Positions 45,014 through 52,824 of a stretch of 64,000 bases of DNA are shown one piece after another. The notes under the pieces were generated by a model. That model saw nothing but the letters and a program-made list of their open reading frames with translations, ran no database searches and was not told the DNA's origin. Position numbers and translations under genes: made by a program. This DNA comes from JAATFS01 sp037145635 (GTDB lineage: Bacteria; Pseudomonadota; Gammaproteobacteria; Xanthomonadales; Xanthomonadaceae): the NCBI GenBank assembly GCA_037145635.1, contig JBBCXB010000001.1, forward strand, positions 558,001 to 622,000, written 5' to 3'. Each line of letters opens with the position of its first letter. The stretch's first letter is position 1.

Positions 45014-45700
45014 ATGACGTCCCCGCCCATCGAACTGCTGATCAGCGATTGCGACGGCGTGCTCGTCGACAGCGAAGTGCTGGCCGACCGCGTGATGCTC
45101 GACGCGCTGAGCGCCTACGTGCCGCGTCCGGCGCTGCAGGCGTTCCTGCATGGCAGCTTCGGGTTGACCGCGGGCGAGATCATGCGCCGGGTCGAGCGCC
45201 AGTTCGAGCTGCGCTTCCCGGAGACGCTGTTCGGCGAGATCTGCGCGCGCTCCGAGGCGCTGATCGCCGCGGAAGTGGCGCCGATCGACGGGGCGCGCGA
45301 GGCGCTGCTGGGCCTGCCGCTGCCGCTGGCGGTGGCGTCCAACAGCCGCCGCCACAGCGTGGTGGCCTCGCTGGCACGGGTCGGGCTGGGCGACCGGGTG
45401 GGCGGCAACATCTTCAGTGCGGACATGGTGGCGCATCCCAAGCCCGCGCCTGACGTGTACCTGTTGGCGGCCACGACGATGGGGGTACCGCCGGAGCGCT
45501 GCCTGGTGATCGAGGACAGCAGCACCGGCGTCACCGCGGCGCGGGCGGCCGGGATGCGGGTGATCGGCTTCACCGGGGCGGGGCACGTGCCGGCCGGCCA
45601 TGCCGCGACCCTGCGCCAGCTCGGGGTGGCAGCGGTGATGGAGCGCATGCAGCAGTTGCCGGAGATCTACGCGCGCCTGCAGCACGCCGCCGCGGCCTGA
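45014..45700 (+). CDS. HAD-IA family phosphatase
   Basis: Cytosolic HAD hydrolase of 228 residues. Motif I is LLISDCDGVLVDSEVLADRV, motif II includes VASNSRRHSV, and motif III-IV is KPAPDVYLLAATTMG with LVIEDSSTGVTAARAAGM. The cap domain (about residues 20-90) places it near 6-phosphogluconate or beta-phosphoglucomutase-type phosphatases (YieH/YqaB). Substrate unknown. It stands alone between two unrelated operons. Confidence 0.9.
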   Translation: MTSPPIELLISDCDGVLVDSEVLADRVMLDALSAYVPRPALQAFLHGSFGLTAGEIMRRVERQFELRFPETLFGEICARSEALIAAEVAPIDGAREALLGLPLPLAVASNSRRHSVVASLARVGLGDRVGGNIFSADMVAHPKPAPDVYLLAATTMGVPPERCLVIEDSSTGVTAARAAGMRVIGFTGAGHVPAGHAATLRQLGVAAVMERMQQLPEIYARLQHAAAA

Positions 45701-45766
45701 GCCGCCCGGGCCGGTCCCCGGCGATCCAGGTTCCCTCTTCAGATCGCATGGTCACGGAGCGAGCGC

Positions 45767-45796
45767 CTCGCCGACGATCGGTCGATCGTCGGCGAG
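45767..45796 (-). terminator. Terminator-like hairpin of the cstA-ybdD operon
   Basis: A perfect 13-base inverted repeat, CTCGCCGACGATC (45767-45779) and GATCGTCGGCGAG (45784-45796) with a GGTC loop, lies 10 bases after the ybdD stop. No T-run follows on either strand. Confidence 0.5.
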
Positions 45797-45806
45797 AACG
45801 CAACGG

Positions 45807-46031
45807 TCAGCAGCAGCGGAAGCCGCTCTTGCCGCCGTAGCGGGCTTCCTGGCGCTCGCGGAAGAACGTCGGGTAGTCCATGATCGGGCGGTCGGGGTGC
45901 TTCTCGCGCACGTGGCGCACGTAGTTGTCGTAGTCGGGGATGCCGCAGCACAGCCGTGCGGTCTGTACCAGGCGCCGCCACAACCGGCGGTGCGCCTGGT
46001 ACTGCCCGACCGGGACCAGGTCGGTACTCAT
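45807..46031 (-). CDS. ybdD: YbdD/YjiX family (DUF466) protein
   Basis: Small protein of 74 residues found with CstA/BtsT transporters, for which it is needed for pyruvate uptake in E. coli as reported. It has LWRRLVQTARLCCGIPDYDN, RHVREKHPDRPIMDYPTFFR and ends RYGGKSGFRCC, the family's usual signature, including the terminal Cys pair. ATG 46031 shares one base with the cstA stop (TGATG). Confidence 0.9.
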   Translation of the reverse strand: MSTDLVPVGQYQAHRRLWRRLVQTARLCCGIPDYDNYVRHVREKHPDRPIMDYPTFFRERQEARYGGKSGFRCC

Positions 46032-48103
46032 CACAGGTCCGCCATCTGGTGCGGCTGCAGCGCCACGTACGCGGTCTCGCGGTCGCTGCGCTGCGGGTTG
46101 CGGCGCGCGGCCACGATGGTCTTCACCGCGTAGATCAGGATCGACAGCACCACGAACAGGAACAGCACGGTCAGGCCGGTGTTGACATAGGCGTTGGTGA
46201 CGATCTGCTGCATCTGCGCCACCGACTTGGCCGGCGCGGTGACGGTGCCGCTGGCGATCGCGTCCTGGAACTTGTGCGCCTGCGCGAGGAAGCCCTGCGC
46301 CGGGTTGCGGTCGAAGATCTTGATCAGGCCCGCGTAGGTGGTGCAGATCAGCAGCCACGCCGCGGGGACCACGGTGACCCAGGCGTAGCGGTCGCGCTTC
46401 ATCTTGAACAGCACCACCGTGCCCAGCATCAGCGCGATGCCGGCCAGCATCTGGTTGGAGATGCCGAACAGCGGCCACAGCGTCTGGATGCCGCCGAACG
46501 GGTCGACCACGCCGGTGTACAGCAGGTAGCCCCACAGCGCGACGCAGCCGGCGGTGGCGATGATGTTGGCGGCCCACGACTCGGTGCGGCGCATCGACGG
46601 GATGAAGTTGCCCAGCAGGTCCTGCAGCATGAAGCGGCCGGCGCGGGTGCCCGCGTCCACCGCGGTCAGGATGAACAGGGCCTCGAACAGGATCGCGAAG
46701 TGGTACCAGAACGCCATCGCGTCGGCACTCGGCAGCGCGTGGTGCAGGATCTGCGCGATGCCGACCGCCAGCGTCGGCGCGCCGCCGGCCCGCGCCAGTA
46801 CGGTGTGCTCGCCGATGTCGCGGGCGGTGGCCTCGAGCACGTCGGGCGTGATCGCGAACCCCCACTCCGAGACCTTGGCCGCCACCGCGACCACGTCGCT
46901 GCCGACCAGCGAGGCCGGGCTGTTCATCGCGAAGTACACGCCCGGCTCGATGATCGAGGCCGCGACCAGCGCCATGATCGCCACGAACGATTCCATCAGC
47001 ATGCCGCCGTAGCCGATGTAGCGCATGTGGCCCTCGCTGGCGAGCAGCTTGGGCGTGGTGCCGGAGGCGATCAGCGCGTGGAAGCCGGAGACCGCGCCGC
47101 AGGCGATGGTGATGAACAGGAACGGGAAGATGCCGCCCTTCCACACCGGGCCGTCGCCGCTGCCGGCGAACTGGGTCAGCGCCGGCATCTTCAGCTCCGG
47201 CATCACGATCAGGATGCCGATCGCCAGGGCGACGATGGTGCCGATCTTGAGGAAGGTGGACAGGTAGTCGCGCGGGGCCAGCAGCAGCCACACCGGCAGC
47301 ACCGAGGCCACGAAGCCGTAGCCGATCAGCATCCAGGTGATCTGCTGCGCGGTGAAGGTGAAGGCCGGGCCCCAGGTCGGATCGGCGGCGACACGGCCGC
47401 CGAACCAGATCGCGGCCAGCAGCAGGATCAGGCCGACCACCGAGATCTCGCCGATCTTGCCGGGGCGGATGTAGCGCATGTACACGCCCATCATGATCGC
47501 GATCGGCATGGTCGCGATCACGGTGAACATGCCCCAGGGACTTTCGGCCAGCGCCTTGACCACCACCATCGCCAGCACCGCCAGGATGATGATCATGATC
47601 AGGAAGGCGCCGAACAGCGCGATGGTGCCGGGCACCTGGCCCATTTCCTCGCGCACCAGGTCGCCGAGCGAGCGGCCGTTGCGGCGGCTCGACAGGAACA
47701 GCACCACGAAGTCCTGCACCGCGCCGGCGAACACCACGCCGACCACCAGCCACAGCAGGCCGGGCAGGTAGCCCATCTGCGCGGCGAGCACCGGGCCCAC
47801 CAGTGGCCCGGCGCCGGCGATCGCGGCAAAGTGGTGGCCGAACAGCACGTGCTTGTTGGTGGGCACGTAGTCCAGGCCGTCGTTGTTGAGCACCGCCGGG
47901 GTGGCACGGGTCGGGTCCAGCTGCATCACCTTGTCGGCGATGAAGCGGCTGTAGAAGCGGTAGGCGATCAGGTAGATCGAGACCGCCGCCACCACGATCC
48001 ACAGGGCGTTGATGTGTTCGCCCCGGCGCAGCGCGACCGTCCCCAGGCAGAACGCGGCCACGACCGCGAGTGCGGCCCACGCCAGTTTGGAAAAGCCTTT
48101 CAT
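46031..48103 (-). CDS. cstA: CstA family carbon-starvation/pyruvate transporter
   Basis: Inner-membrane permease of 690 residues with about 16 helices. YRFYSRFIADKVMQLDPTRATP, VLFGHHFAAIAGAGPLVGPV, and LFLSSRRNGRSLGDLVREE are CstA motifs near the N-terminus; the C-terminal half ends at ETAYVALQPHQMADL. CstA imports pyruvate and some peptides under carbon limitation. GGAGGGG precedes ATG 48103. ybdD follows with overlap, so both are made together. Confidence 0.95.
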   Translation of the reverse strand: MKGFSKLAWAALAVVAAFCLGTVALRRGEHINALWIVVAAVSIYLIAYRFYSRFIADKVMQLDPTRATPAVLNNDGLDYVPTNKHVLFGHHFAAIAGAGPLVGPVLAAQMGYLPGLLWLVVGVVFAGAVQDFVVLFLSSRRNGRSLGDLVREEMGQVPGTIALFGAFLIMIIILAVLAMVVVKALAESPWGMFTVIATMPIAIMMGVYMRYIRPGKIGEISVVGLILLLAAIWFGGRVAADPTWGPAFTFTAQQITWMLIGYGFVASVLPVWLLLAPRDYLSTFLKIGTIVALAIGILIVMPELKMPALTQFAGSGDGPVWKGGIFPFLFITIACGAVSGFHALIASGTTPKLLASEGHMRYIGYGGMLMESFVAIMALVAASIIEPGVYFAMNSPASLVGSDVVAVAAKVSEWGFAITPDVLEATARDIGEHTVLARAGGAPTLAVGIAQILHHALPSADAMAFWYHFAILFEALFILTAVDAGTRAGRFMLQDLLGNFIPSMRRTESWAANIIATAGCVALWGYLLYTGVVDPFGGIQTLWPLFGISNQMLAGIALMLGTVVLFKMKRDRYAWVTVVPAAWLLICTTYAGLIKIFDRNPAQGFLAQAHKFQDAIASGTVTAPAKSVAQMQQIVTNAYVNTGLTVLFLFVVLSILIYAVKTIVAARRNPQRSDRETAYVALQPHQMADL

Positions 48104-48368
48104 GCCATCCCCTCCGGAAATATCGGGCCAAGGGTGCTCTGACGCCGCGGGGCGGTCAATCCCGCCGGGGCAGGGGCTCCTAGCACTTTGGTCGTACGCG
48201 CGCGCGGGCCGCCGCGCGGTGGCCGGCCTTCGCGCGCCACGAAGCGGCCGGCAGGACACGCACCCGGACCCAACAGGCGAAGGTTTATGGAACGATGGGT
48301 TGCGCGCGCCAGGATTGGCCGGCGGCAGGGCAGGGCGCATATAGCCTGTCTTCCCAGGAGAACCTTCC

Positions 48369-49229
48369 ATGAGCGATATCCTCCACGCCGCCCCGGCCCG
48401 CGTGCTGCGCACGATCCGCGGGCTGCCCACGTCCGACGGGGCCGGCGTCAAGCTGACCCGCGTGATCGGCACGCCCGAGCTGCCGGCGCTGGACCCGTTC
48501 CTGATGCTCGACGAGTTCGGCACCGAGCAGGCCGAGGACTACCTCGCCGGTTTTCCGAGCCATCCGCACCGCGGCTTCGAGACCGTCACCTACATGCTCG
48601 ACGGGCGCATGCGGCACAAGGACAACCACGGCAACGAGGGCCTGCTGACCCCGGGCAGCGTGCAGTGGATGACCGCCGGGCGCGGACTGATCCATTCCGA
48701 GATGCCCGAGCAGGAGTCCGGGCGCATGCGCGGCTTTCAGCTGTGGGTGAACCTGCCGGCGCGCGACAAGATGGGCGAGCCGCGCTACCAGGAATACGCG
48801 CCGGACCGTATCCCGGTGGCCACGCCGGCGCCCGGCGTCCGGGTCAAGGTGATCGCCGGCCGGGTGGAGGCGGCGATCGGGCCGATCGTGCAGCCGGCGA
48901 CCGATCCGCTGTACCTGGACATCGAACTGCAGCCGGACACTCCGTGGGACTACGTACTGCCGACCGGGCACAGCGCGTTCGCCTACGTGTTCGAGGGCGC
49001 GGCCGTGCTGGGCGAGGGCCAGGACGCACGCGAGCTGGCACTGCAGCAGCTCGCGGTGCTGGGCGGTGGCGACGCGCTGCGGTTGCGCGCCGGCGCCGCG
49101 GGCGCGCGGCTGATCCTGGTCGCGGGGCGGCCGCTGCGCGAGCCGGTGGTGCGCCACGGCCCGTTCGTGATGAACACCAAGCAGGAACTGATGCAGGCCT
49201 TCGTCGATTTCCAGGAAGGCCGCTTCTGA
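48369..49229 (+). CDS. Pirin family protein (first copy)
   Basis: Bicupin protein of 286 residues. FPSHPHRGFETVTYMLDGRM contains the metal-binding His pair of pirins, with His-Glu contributed by GSVQWMTAGRGLIHSEMPEQ; FQLWVNLPARDKM and the second cupin follow. Some pirins have quercetinase activity and others bind transcription factors; which applies is unknown. AGGAG precedes the ATG. A second pirin lies 700 bases downstream on the other strand. Confidence 0.92.
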   Translation: MSDILHAAPARVLRTIRGLPTSDGAGVKLTRVIGTPELPALDPFLMLDEFGTEQAEDYLAGFPSHPHRGFETVTYMLDGRMRHKDNHGNEGLLTPGSVQWMTAGRGLIHSEMPEQESGRMRGFQLWVNLPARDKMGEPRYQEYAPDRIPVATPAPGVRVKVIAGRVEAAIGPIVQPATDPLYLDIELQPDTPWDYVLPTGHSAFAYVFEGAAVLGEGQDARELALQQLAVLGGGDALRLRAGAAGARLILVAGRPLREPVVRHGPFVMNTKQELMQAFVDFQEGRF

Positions 49230-49248
49230 AGGACGCGCCGGCGCCCGG

Positions 49249-49713
49249 TCAGCGTGTCAGCGCCAGGCTCGCCGGCTCCAGGTCCATGTGCTGCAGCAGC
49301 GACTGGAGCGACGCCAGTTCGCCGCTGTCGCCGGCGTCGATCCAGATCTGCGCATAGCGGTGCTTGCCGAGCTCGACCACCGCGATGCGGCGCGAGGCCA
49401 TGTTCGGCAGCACCCCGCCGCCCAGGTCGAGCCGGTACCAGTACATCGGCGTCTGCTCGATCTGCCCCTTCTCGGCGCGGCGGTCGCGGCCGAGCGCGAT
49501 GTCCGGATCGCGGGTGGTGAGCATCAGCCCGAGCACCTGGCGGCCGTCGGCGGTGCTGGCCTTGCACACGAGGTAGTCGTCCCCGGCCAGCGGCGTCCAC
49601 TGCAGGCCGGCGGCGGGCGGCAGCGACGGGCAGCCGGGCGGCTGCGCGCGGCCTACGACGGGCAGCAACAGGACGAACAGGCACAGGCTGGCCAGGCTGG
49701 ATACGGTTTTCAT
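49249..49713 (-). CDS. Hypothetical exported protein
   Basis: Protein of 154 residues with a signal peptide (KTVSSLASLCLFVLLLPVV then GRAQP, cleavage after RAQ). The mature part has two cysteines likely to be disulfide-bonded (GCPSLPPAAGLQW, YLVCKASTADG) and a beta-rich core with TPMYWYRLDLGGGVLPNM and YAQIWIDAGDSGELASLQ. I do not recognise the family. It is convergent with the first pirin, 20 bases away. Confidence 0.72.
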   Translation of the reverse strand: MKTVSSLASLCLFVLLLPVVGRAQPPGCPSLPPAAGLQWTPLAGDDYLVCKASTADGRQVLGLMLTTRDPDIALGRDRRAEKGQIEQTPMYWYRLDLGGGVLPNMASRRIAVVELGKHRYAQIWIDAGDSGELASLQSLLQHMDLEPASLALTR

Positions 49714-49913
49714 GCGGTTTCCCCGGGCGATGAAGGACAGGCGGCGCTACGCTCCGGCGTGCTGTGCGGGCCCTCTCCCCAGAATCGCCCGTGCAGCGCC
49801 TCCCCAGGCGCATCGCTGACGCGACGCCCCCGCCGGCAGCGGCAGGGACGGCGGGGTCACCATAACCAAGCCGCGGCGCGCTGACAAATCGTTCGCGCCC
49901 GCCGCGGGCGCAC

Positions 49914-50804
49914 TCAGGGATAGTCGACCGGCTTCGGCGCCGGGGTCTCGGGCAGCGGGATGAACTCCTGGTCGTCGCCCGGGATGGTGCCGAAGCGGCC
50001 GGCGTGCCAGTCGTCCTTGGCCTGCTCGATGCGCTCCCTGGAACTGGACACGAAGTTCCACCAGAGGTGGCGCGGGCCGTCCAGCGGCTCGCCGCCCATC
50101 AGCATCGCCCGGACCGGGGTCTTGGCGCGCAGCCGGCCGCGCGCGCCCGGTGCTGGCACGATCAGGTGGCGCGCCGGCACATCGACCCCGTCCAGCTGGG
50201 CGTCGCCCTCCAGCACGTACAGCGAGCGCTCGGCGTGGCCGGCCTCCAGGTCCAGCTCGGCGTCGGCCGCCAGGTCCAGGGCGACGTTGAGGGTGTCGGC
50301 GAACACCCGCACCGGCGACTCCTCGCCATAGGCGCGCCCGGCGAGCACGCGCAGCCAGGCACCGCCGCGGCGCTGCTGCGGCAGGGTGTCGGCGGCGAAG
50401 TGGTGGAATGCCGGCGCGGTCTCCTCGGCCGATTTCGGCAGCGCCAGCCAGGTCTGCATGCCGTGCAGCGGGTGCGAGTGTTCGCGCTCGGGGCCGGGCG
50501 TGCGCTCGGAGTGCGCGATGCCGCGCCCGGCGGTCATCCAGTTCACGTCGCCGGCGCGGATCACCTGGTCCGAGCCGAGGCTGTCGCGGTGGCCGATCTC
50601 GCCGGACCACAGGAAGGTGACGGTGGCCAGCCCGATGTGCGGGTGCGGGCGTACGTCGAGGCCGTGGCCGGGGGCGAACACCGCCGGACCGATGTGGTCG
50701 ATGAACACGAACGGGCCGACGCTGCGCGCCTGCAGGCTGGGCACGGCGCGGCGCACTTCCAGGCCGCCGATGTCGTGGACGCGGGGAGCGATCAGGATGG
50801 TCAT
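49914..50804 (-). CDS. Pirin family protein (second copy)
   Basis: Bicupin protein of 296 residues, different enough from the first copy not to be a recent duplication. VRPHPHIGLATVTFLWSGEI carries the metal histidines and GDVNWMTAGRGIAHSERTPG the rest. The C-terminal cupin contains SLYVLEGDAQLDGVDVPA and the RHLWWNFVSSSRERIEQAK tail seen in many pirins. ATG 50804 is supported by the TILIAPRVHDIG start. Metal centre intact; role unknown. Confidence 0.92.
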   Translation of the reverse strand: MTILIAPRVHDIGGLEVRRAVPSLQARSVGPFVFIDHIGPAVFAPGHGLDVRPHPHIGLATVTFLWSGEIGHRDSLGSDQVIRAGDVNWMTAGRGIAHSERTPGPEREHSHPLHGMQTWLALPKSAEETAPAFHHFAADTLPQQRRGGAWLRVLAGRAYGEESPVRVFADTLNVALDLAADAELDLEAGHAERSLYVLEGDAQLDGVDVPARHLIVPAPGARGRLRAKTPVRAMLMGGEPLDGPRHLWWNFVSSSRERIEQAKDDWHAGRFGTIPGDDQEFIPLPETPAPKPVDYP

Positions 50805-50920
50805 GGCGACGGCTCGTGACGGGGGAGGGCAGCTTCGCATGCGGCCGCGGCCGCATGCAGCGGCCGGGGCAAGACGCAACGTTCCGCGCCGGTCGGCCCG
50901 CAGGCGGGCGCCGGCGCGTG

Positions 50921-51631
50921 CTAAAGCAACGTGGGCGCGGTCTGCAGCGCGATCTCGCCGCGGCGCGAGGCCAGGCGGTCGGCCAGCCGAGTCGGCTCGG
51001 GCAGCCGGTAGCCGCCCAGGCAGCGCAGCACCCAGGCCAGCGCGCCATCGACCGAGACCCGGTGCCCGGGCGAGACGATCAACGGCTTGCAGCGCGGCTT
51101 GCTGCGCAGCGCCCAGCCCACCGTCTCGCGCTGCAGCAGGATCGGGCTGCGGTCGCCGCGCGCGGGGCCCGGCTCGACGAACTGGCCGGCCAGGCGCTGC
51201 TTGGCCACGCCGATGCAGGGCAGGTCGGTGACCACGCCGAAATGCGCGGCGATCCCGAGCCGGCGCGGGTGCGCGATGCCCTGGCCGTCGACGAACACCA
51301 GGTCGGGCCGCCGCGACAGCTGCGCCAGCGCCTGCAGCAGCGCCGGCAACTCGCGGAAGCTGAGCAGGCCGGGCACGTACGGCATCGAGGTCGGCACGCG
51401 CGCGATGCAGGTCTCCAGCGGCTGCAGCGTGCGCGCATCCAGCAGCACGGCGGCGGCGCGGGTGGTGCGGCCCTCGTCCTCGAAGCCGACGTCGAAGCCG
51501 GCCAGCCACGCGGGCCCGGCCGGGACGGTATCGTCCAGCACGACCTGGCGGGCGAGCGCGTGCTGCAGCCGGCGGGCCTGCACCACGCTGCCATCCCAGT
51601 CGCCGAACACCGAATCGGGCGGAAGTGTCAT
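50921..51631 (-). CDS. nfi: Endonuclease V
   Basis: DNA repair enzyme of 236 residues that nicks 3' of deoxyinosine. WLAGFDVGFEDEGRTTRAAA has the first catalytic Asp, YVPGLLSFRELPALLQAL the conserved FRE motif, DLVFVDGQGIAHPRRLGIA the second Asp and CIGVAKQRLAG the lysine. SKPLIVSPGHRVS-like C-terminal strands match. ATG 51631 starts the usual N-terminus; the longer upstream reading lies in the gpmA promoter region. Confidence 0.92.
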   Translation of the reverse strand: MTLPPDSVFGDWDGSVVQARRLQHALARQVVLDDTVPAGPAWLAGFDVGFEDEGRTTRAAAVLLDARTLQPLETCIARVPTSMPYVPGLLSFRELPALLQALAQLSRRPDLVFVDGQGIAHPRRLGIAAHFGVVTDLPCIGVAKQRLAGQFVEPGPARGDRSPILLQRETVGWALRSKPRCKPLIVSPGHRVSVDGALAWVLRCLGGYRLPEPTRLADRLASRRGEIALQTAPTLL

Positions 51632-51735
51632 GTACCGAGGATGCGGCCGTGCGCGTGGCGGGGCCGTGCAGGCCCGCCGCAGCGGCGCACCGCTGCCGCT
51701 ACAATCGGGGACCACATCGCCGCCGGAGATCCGTA

Positions 51736-52485
51736 GTGACCCGCAAACTCGTACTGCTGCGCCATGGCCAGAGCCAATGGAACCTGGACAACCGCTTCAC
51801 CGGCTGGGTGGACGTCGACCTCACCGACCAGGGCCGCCAGGAGGCCGCTACCGCCGGCCGGCTGATGAAGGACGAGGGCCTGCAGTTCGACGTGGCCCAC
51901 ACCTCGGTGCTCAAGCGCGCGATCCACACGCTGCAGGGCGCGCTCAAGGAACTGGACCAGGACTGGCTGCCGGTGCTCAAGAGCTGGCGCCTCAACGAGC
52001 GCCACTACGGCGGGCTGCAGGGCCTGGACAAGGCCGAGACCGCGGCCAAGCACGGCGAGGACCAGGTCAAGATCTGGCGCCGCTCCTACGACATCCCGCC
52101 GCCGCCGATGGCGCTGGACGACCCGGGCCATCCACTGCACGACCGCCGCTACGCCGGCCTGGACCGCAACGCGCTGCCGGCCACCGAATCGCTGGCGACC
52201 ACGCTCGAGCGCGTGCTGCCGTACTGGCACGACGCCATCGCACCGCAGCTGAAGGACGGCAAGACCGTGCTGGTCACCGCCCACGGCAACTCGCTGCGCG
52301 CGCTGTACAAGTACCTCAACGGCATCTCCAACGACGCCATCCTGGAACTCAACATCCCCACCGGCATCCCGCTGCTGTTCGAGCTGGACGACCAGCTGCA
52401 GGTGCAGTCGTTCCGCTATCTGGGCGACCCGGAAGCGGCGAAGAAGGCCGCCGAGGCGGTGGCCAATCAGGGCAAGGTGCGTTGA
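51736..52485 (+). CDS. gpmA: 2,3-bisphosphoglycerate-dependent phosphoglycerate mutase
   Basis: Glycolytic and gluconeogenic enzyme of 249 residues that interconverts 3- and 2-phosphoglycerate. KLVLLRHGQSQWNLDNRFTG has the phospho-histidine, LNERHYGGLQGLDKAE the second conserved block, and VLVTAHGNSLRALYKYL the second His. The GTG at 51736 follows a CGGAGA site and matches the TRKLVLLRHG start; a TACAAT -10-like hexamer lies at 51700-51705. Its 3' side is filled by the dispersed repeat. Confidence 0.95.
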   Translation: MTRKLVLLRHGQSQWNLDNRFTGWVDVDLTDQGRQEAATAGRLMKDEGLQFDVAHTSVLKRAIHTLQGALKELDQDWLPVLKSWRLNERHYGGLQGLDKAETAAKHGEDQVKIWRRSYDIPPPPMALDDPGHPLHDRRYAGLDRNALPATESLATTLERVLPYWHDAIAPQLKDGKTVLVTAHGNSLRALYKYLNGISNDAILELNIPTGIPLLFELDDQLQVQSFRYLGDPEAAKKAAEAVANQGKVR

Positions 52486-52824
52486 GCGGGGAATAGGGAA
52501 TCGGGATTGGGGAATCGTGAGAGCGGTTCCCTGGCTCAGAAGGCGTCCGGCTCCGGCCGGGGCGCGGCGGGATTGGGGATTGAAGAATGGGGAATCGCGA
52601 GAGCGGTTTCCCGGCTCTTGGAGCGCCCGGCTCAGGCCGGGCGCTGTCGTTTCCGCGTAGCACAACACGCAGATCGGCCGGCCCGCCCGCTCTTGCGATT
52701 CCCCATTCCCCAATCCCCATTCCCGCCCCAGCATGACTTCCGGGCTACCGGTCGCGCGACCCGATCGCCTACGCTGGCCGACTGCGCCGCCCGGCGCCTG
52801 CCTTCCCGTCGGCTGGAGAACCGC
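52486..52824. repeat. Composite dispersed repeat, two direct and one inverted copy
   Basis: Copy A begins at 52503 (GGGATTGGGGAATCGTGAGAG), copy B at 52570 (GGATTGGGGATTGAAGAATG then GGGAATCGCGAGAGCGG), and an inverted copy lies at 52690-52727 (CGCTCTTGCGATTCCCCATT then CCCCAATCCCC). A 10-base GC hairpin (52622-52631 with 52636-52645) sits between. It is the largest member of the family also seen at 18338-18418 and, weakly, at 5950-6001. It carries no gene and lies between gpmA and the M13 gene. Confidence 0.8.

Noticed and set aside
45956..48142. Open frame of 728 codons on the plus strand opposite cstA
   Set aside because: His/Asp/Arg-rich without any fold signature; cstA is certain on the other strand.
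52498..52727. Possible CRISPR array because of repeated units
   Set aside because: Units are imperfect, in both orientations and lack uniform spacers; no cas gene is present.
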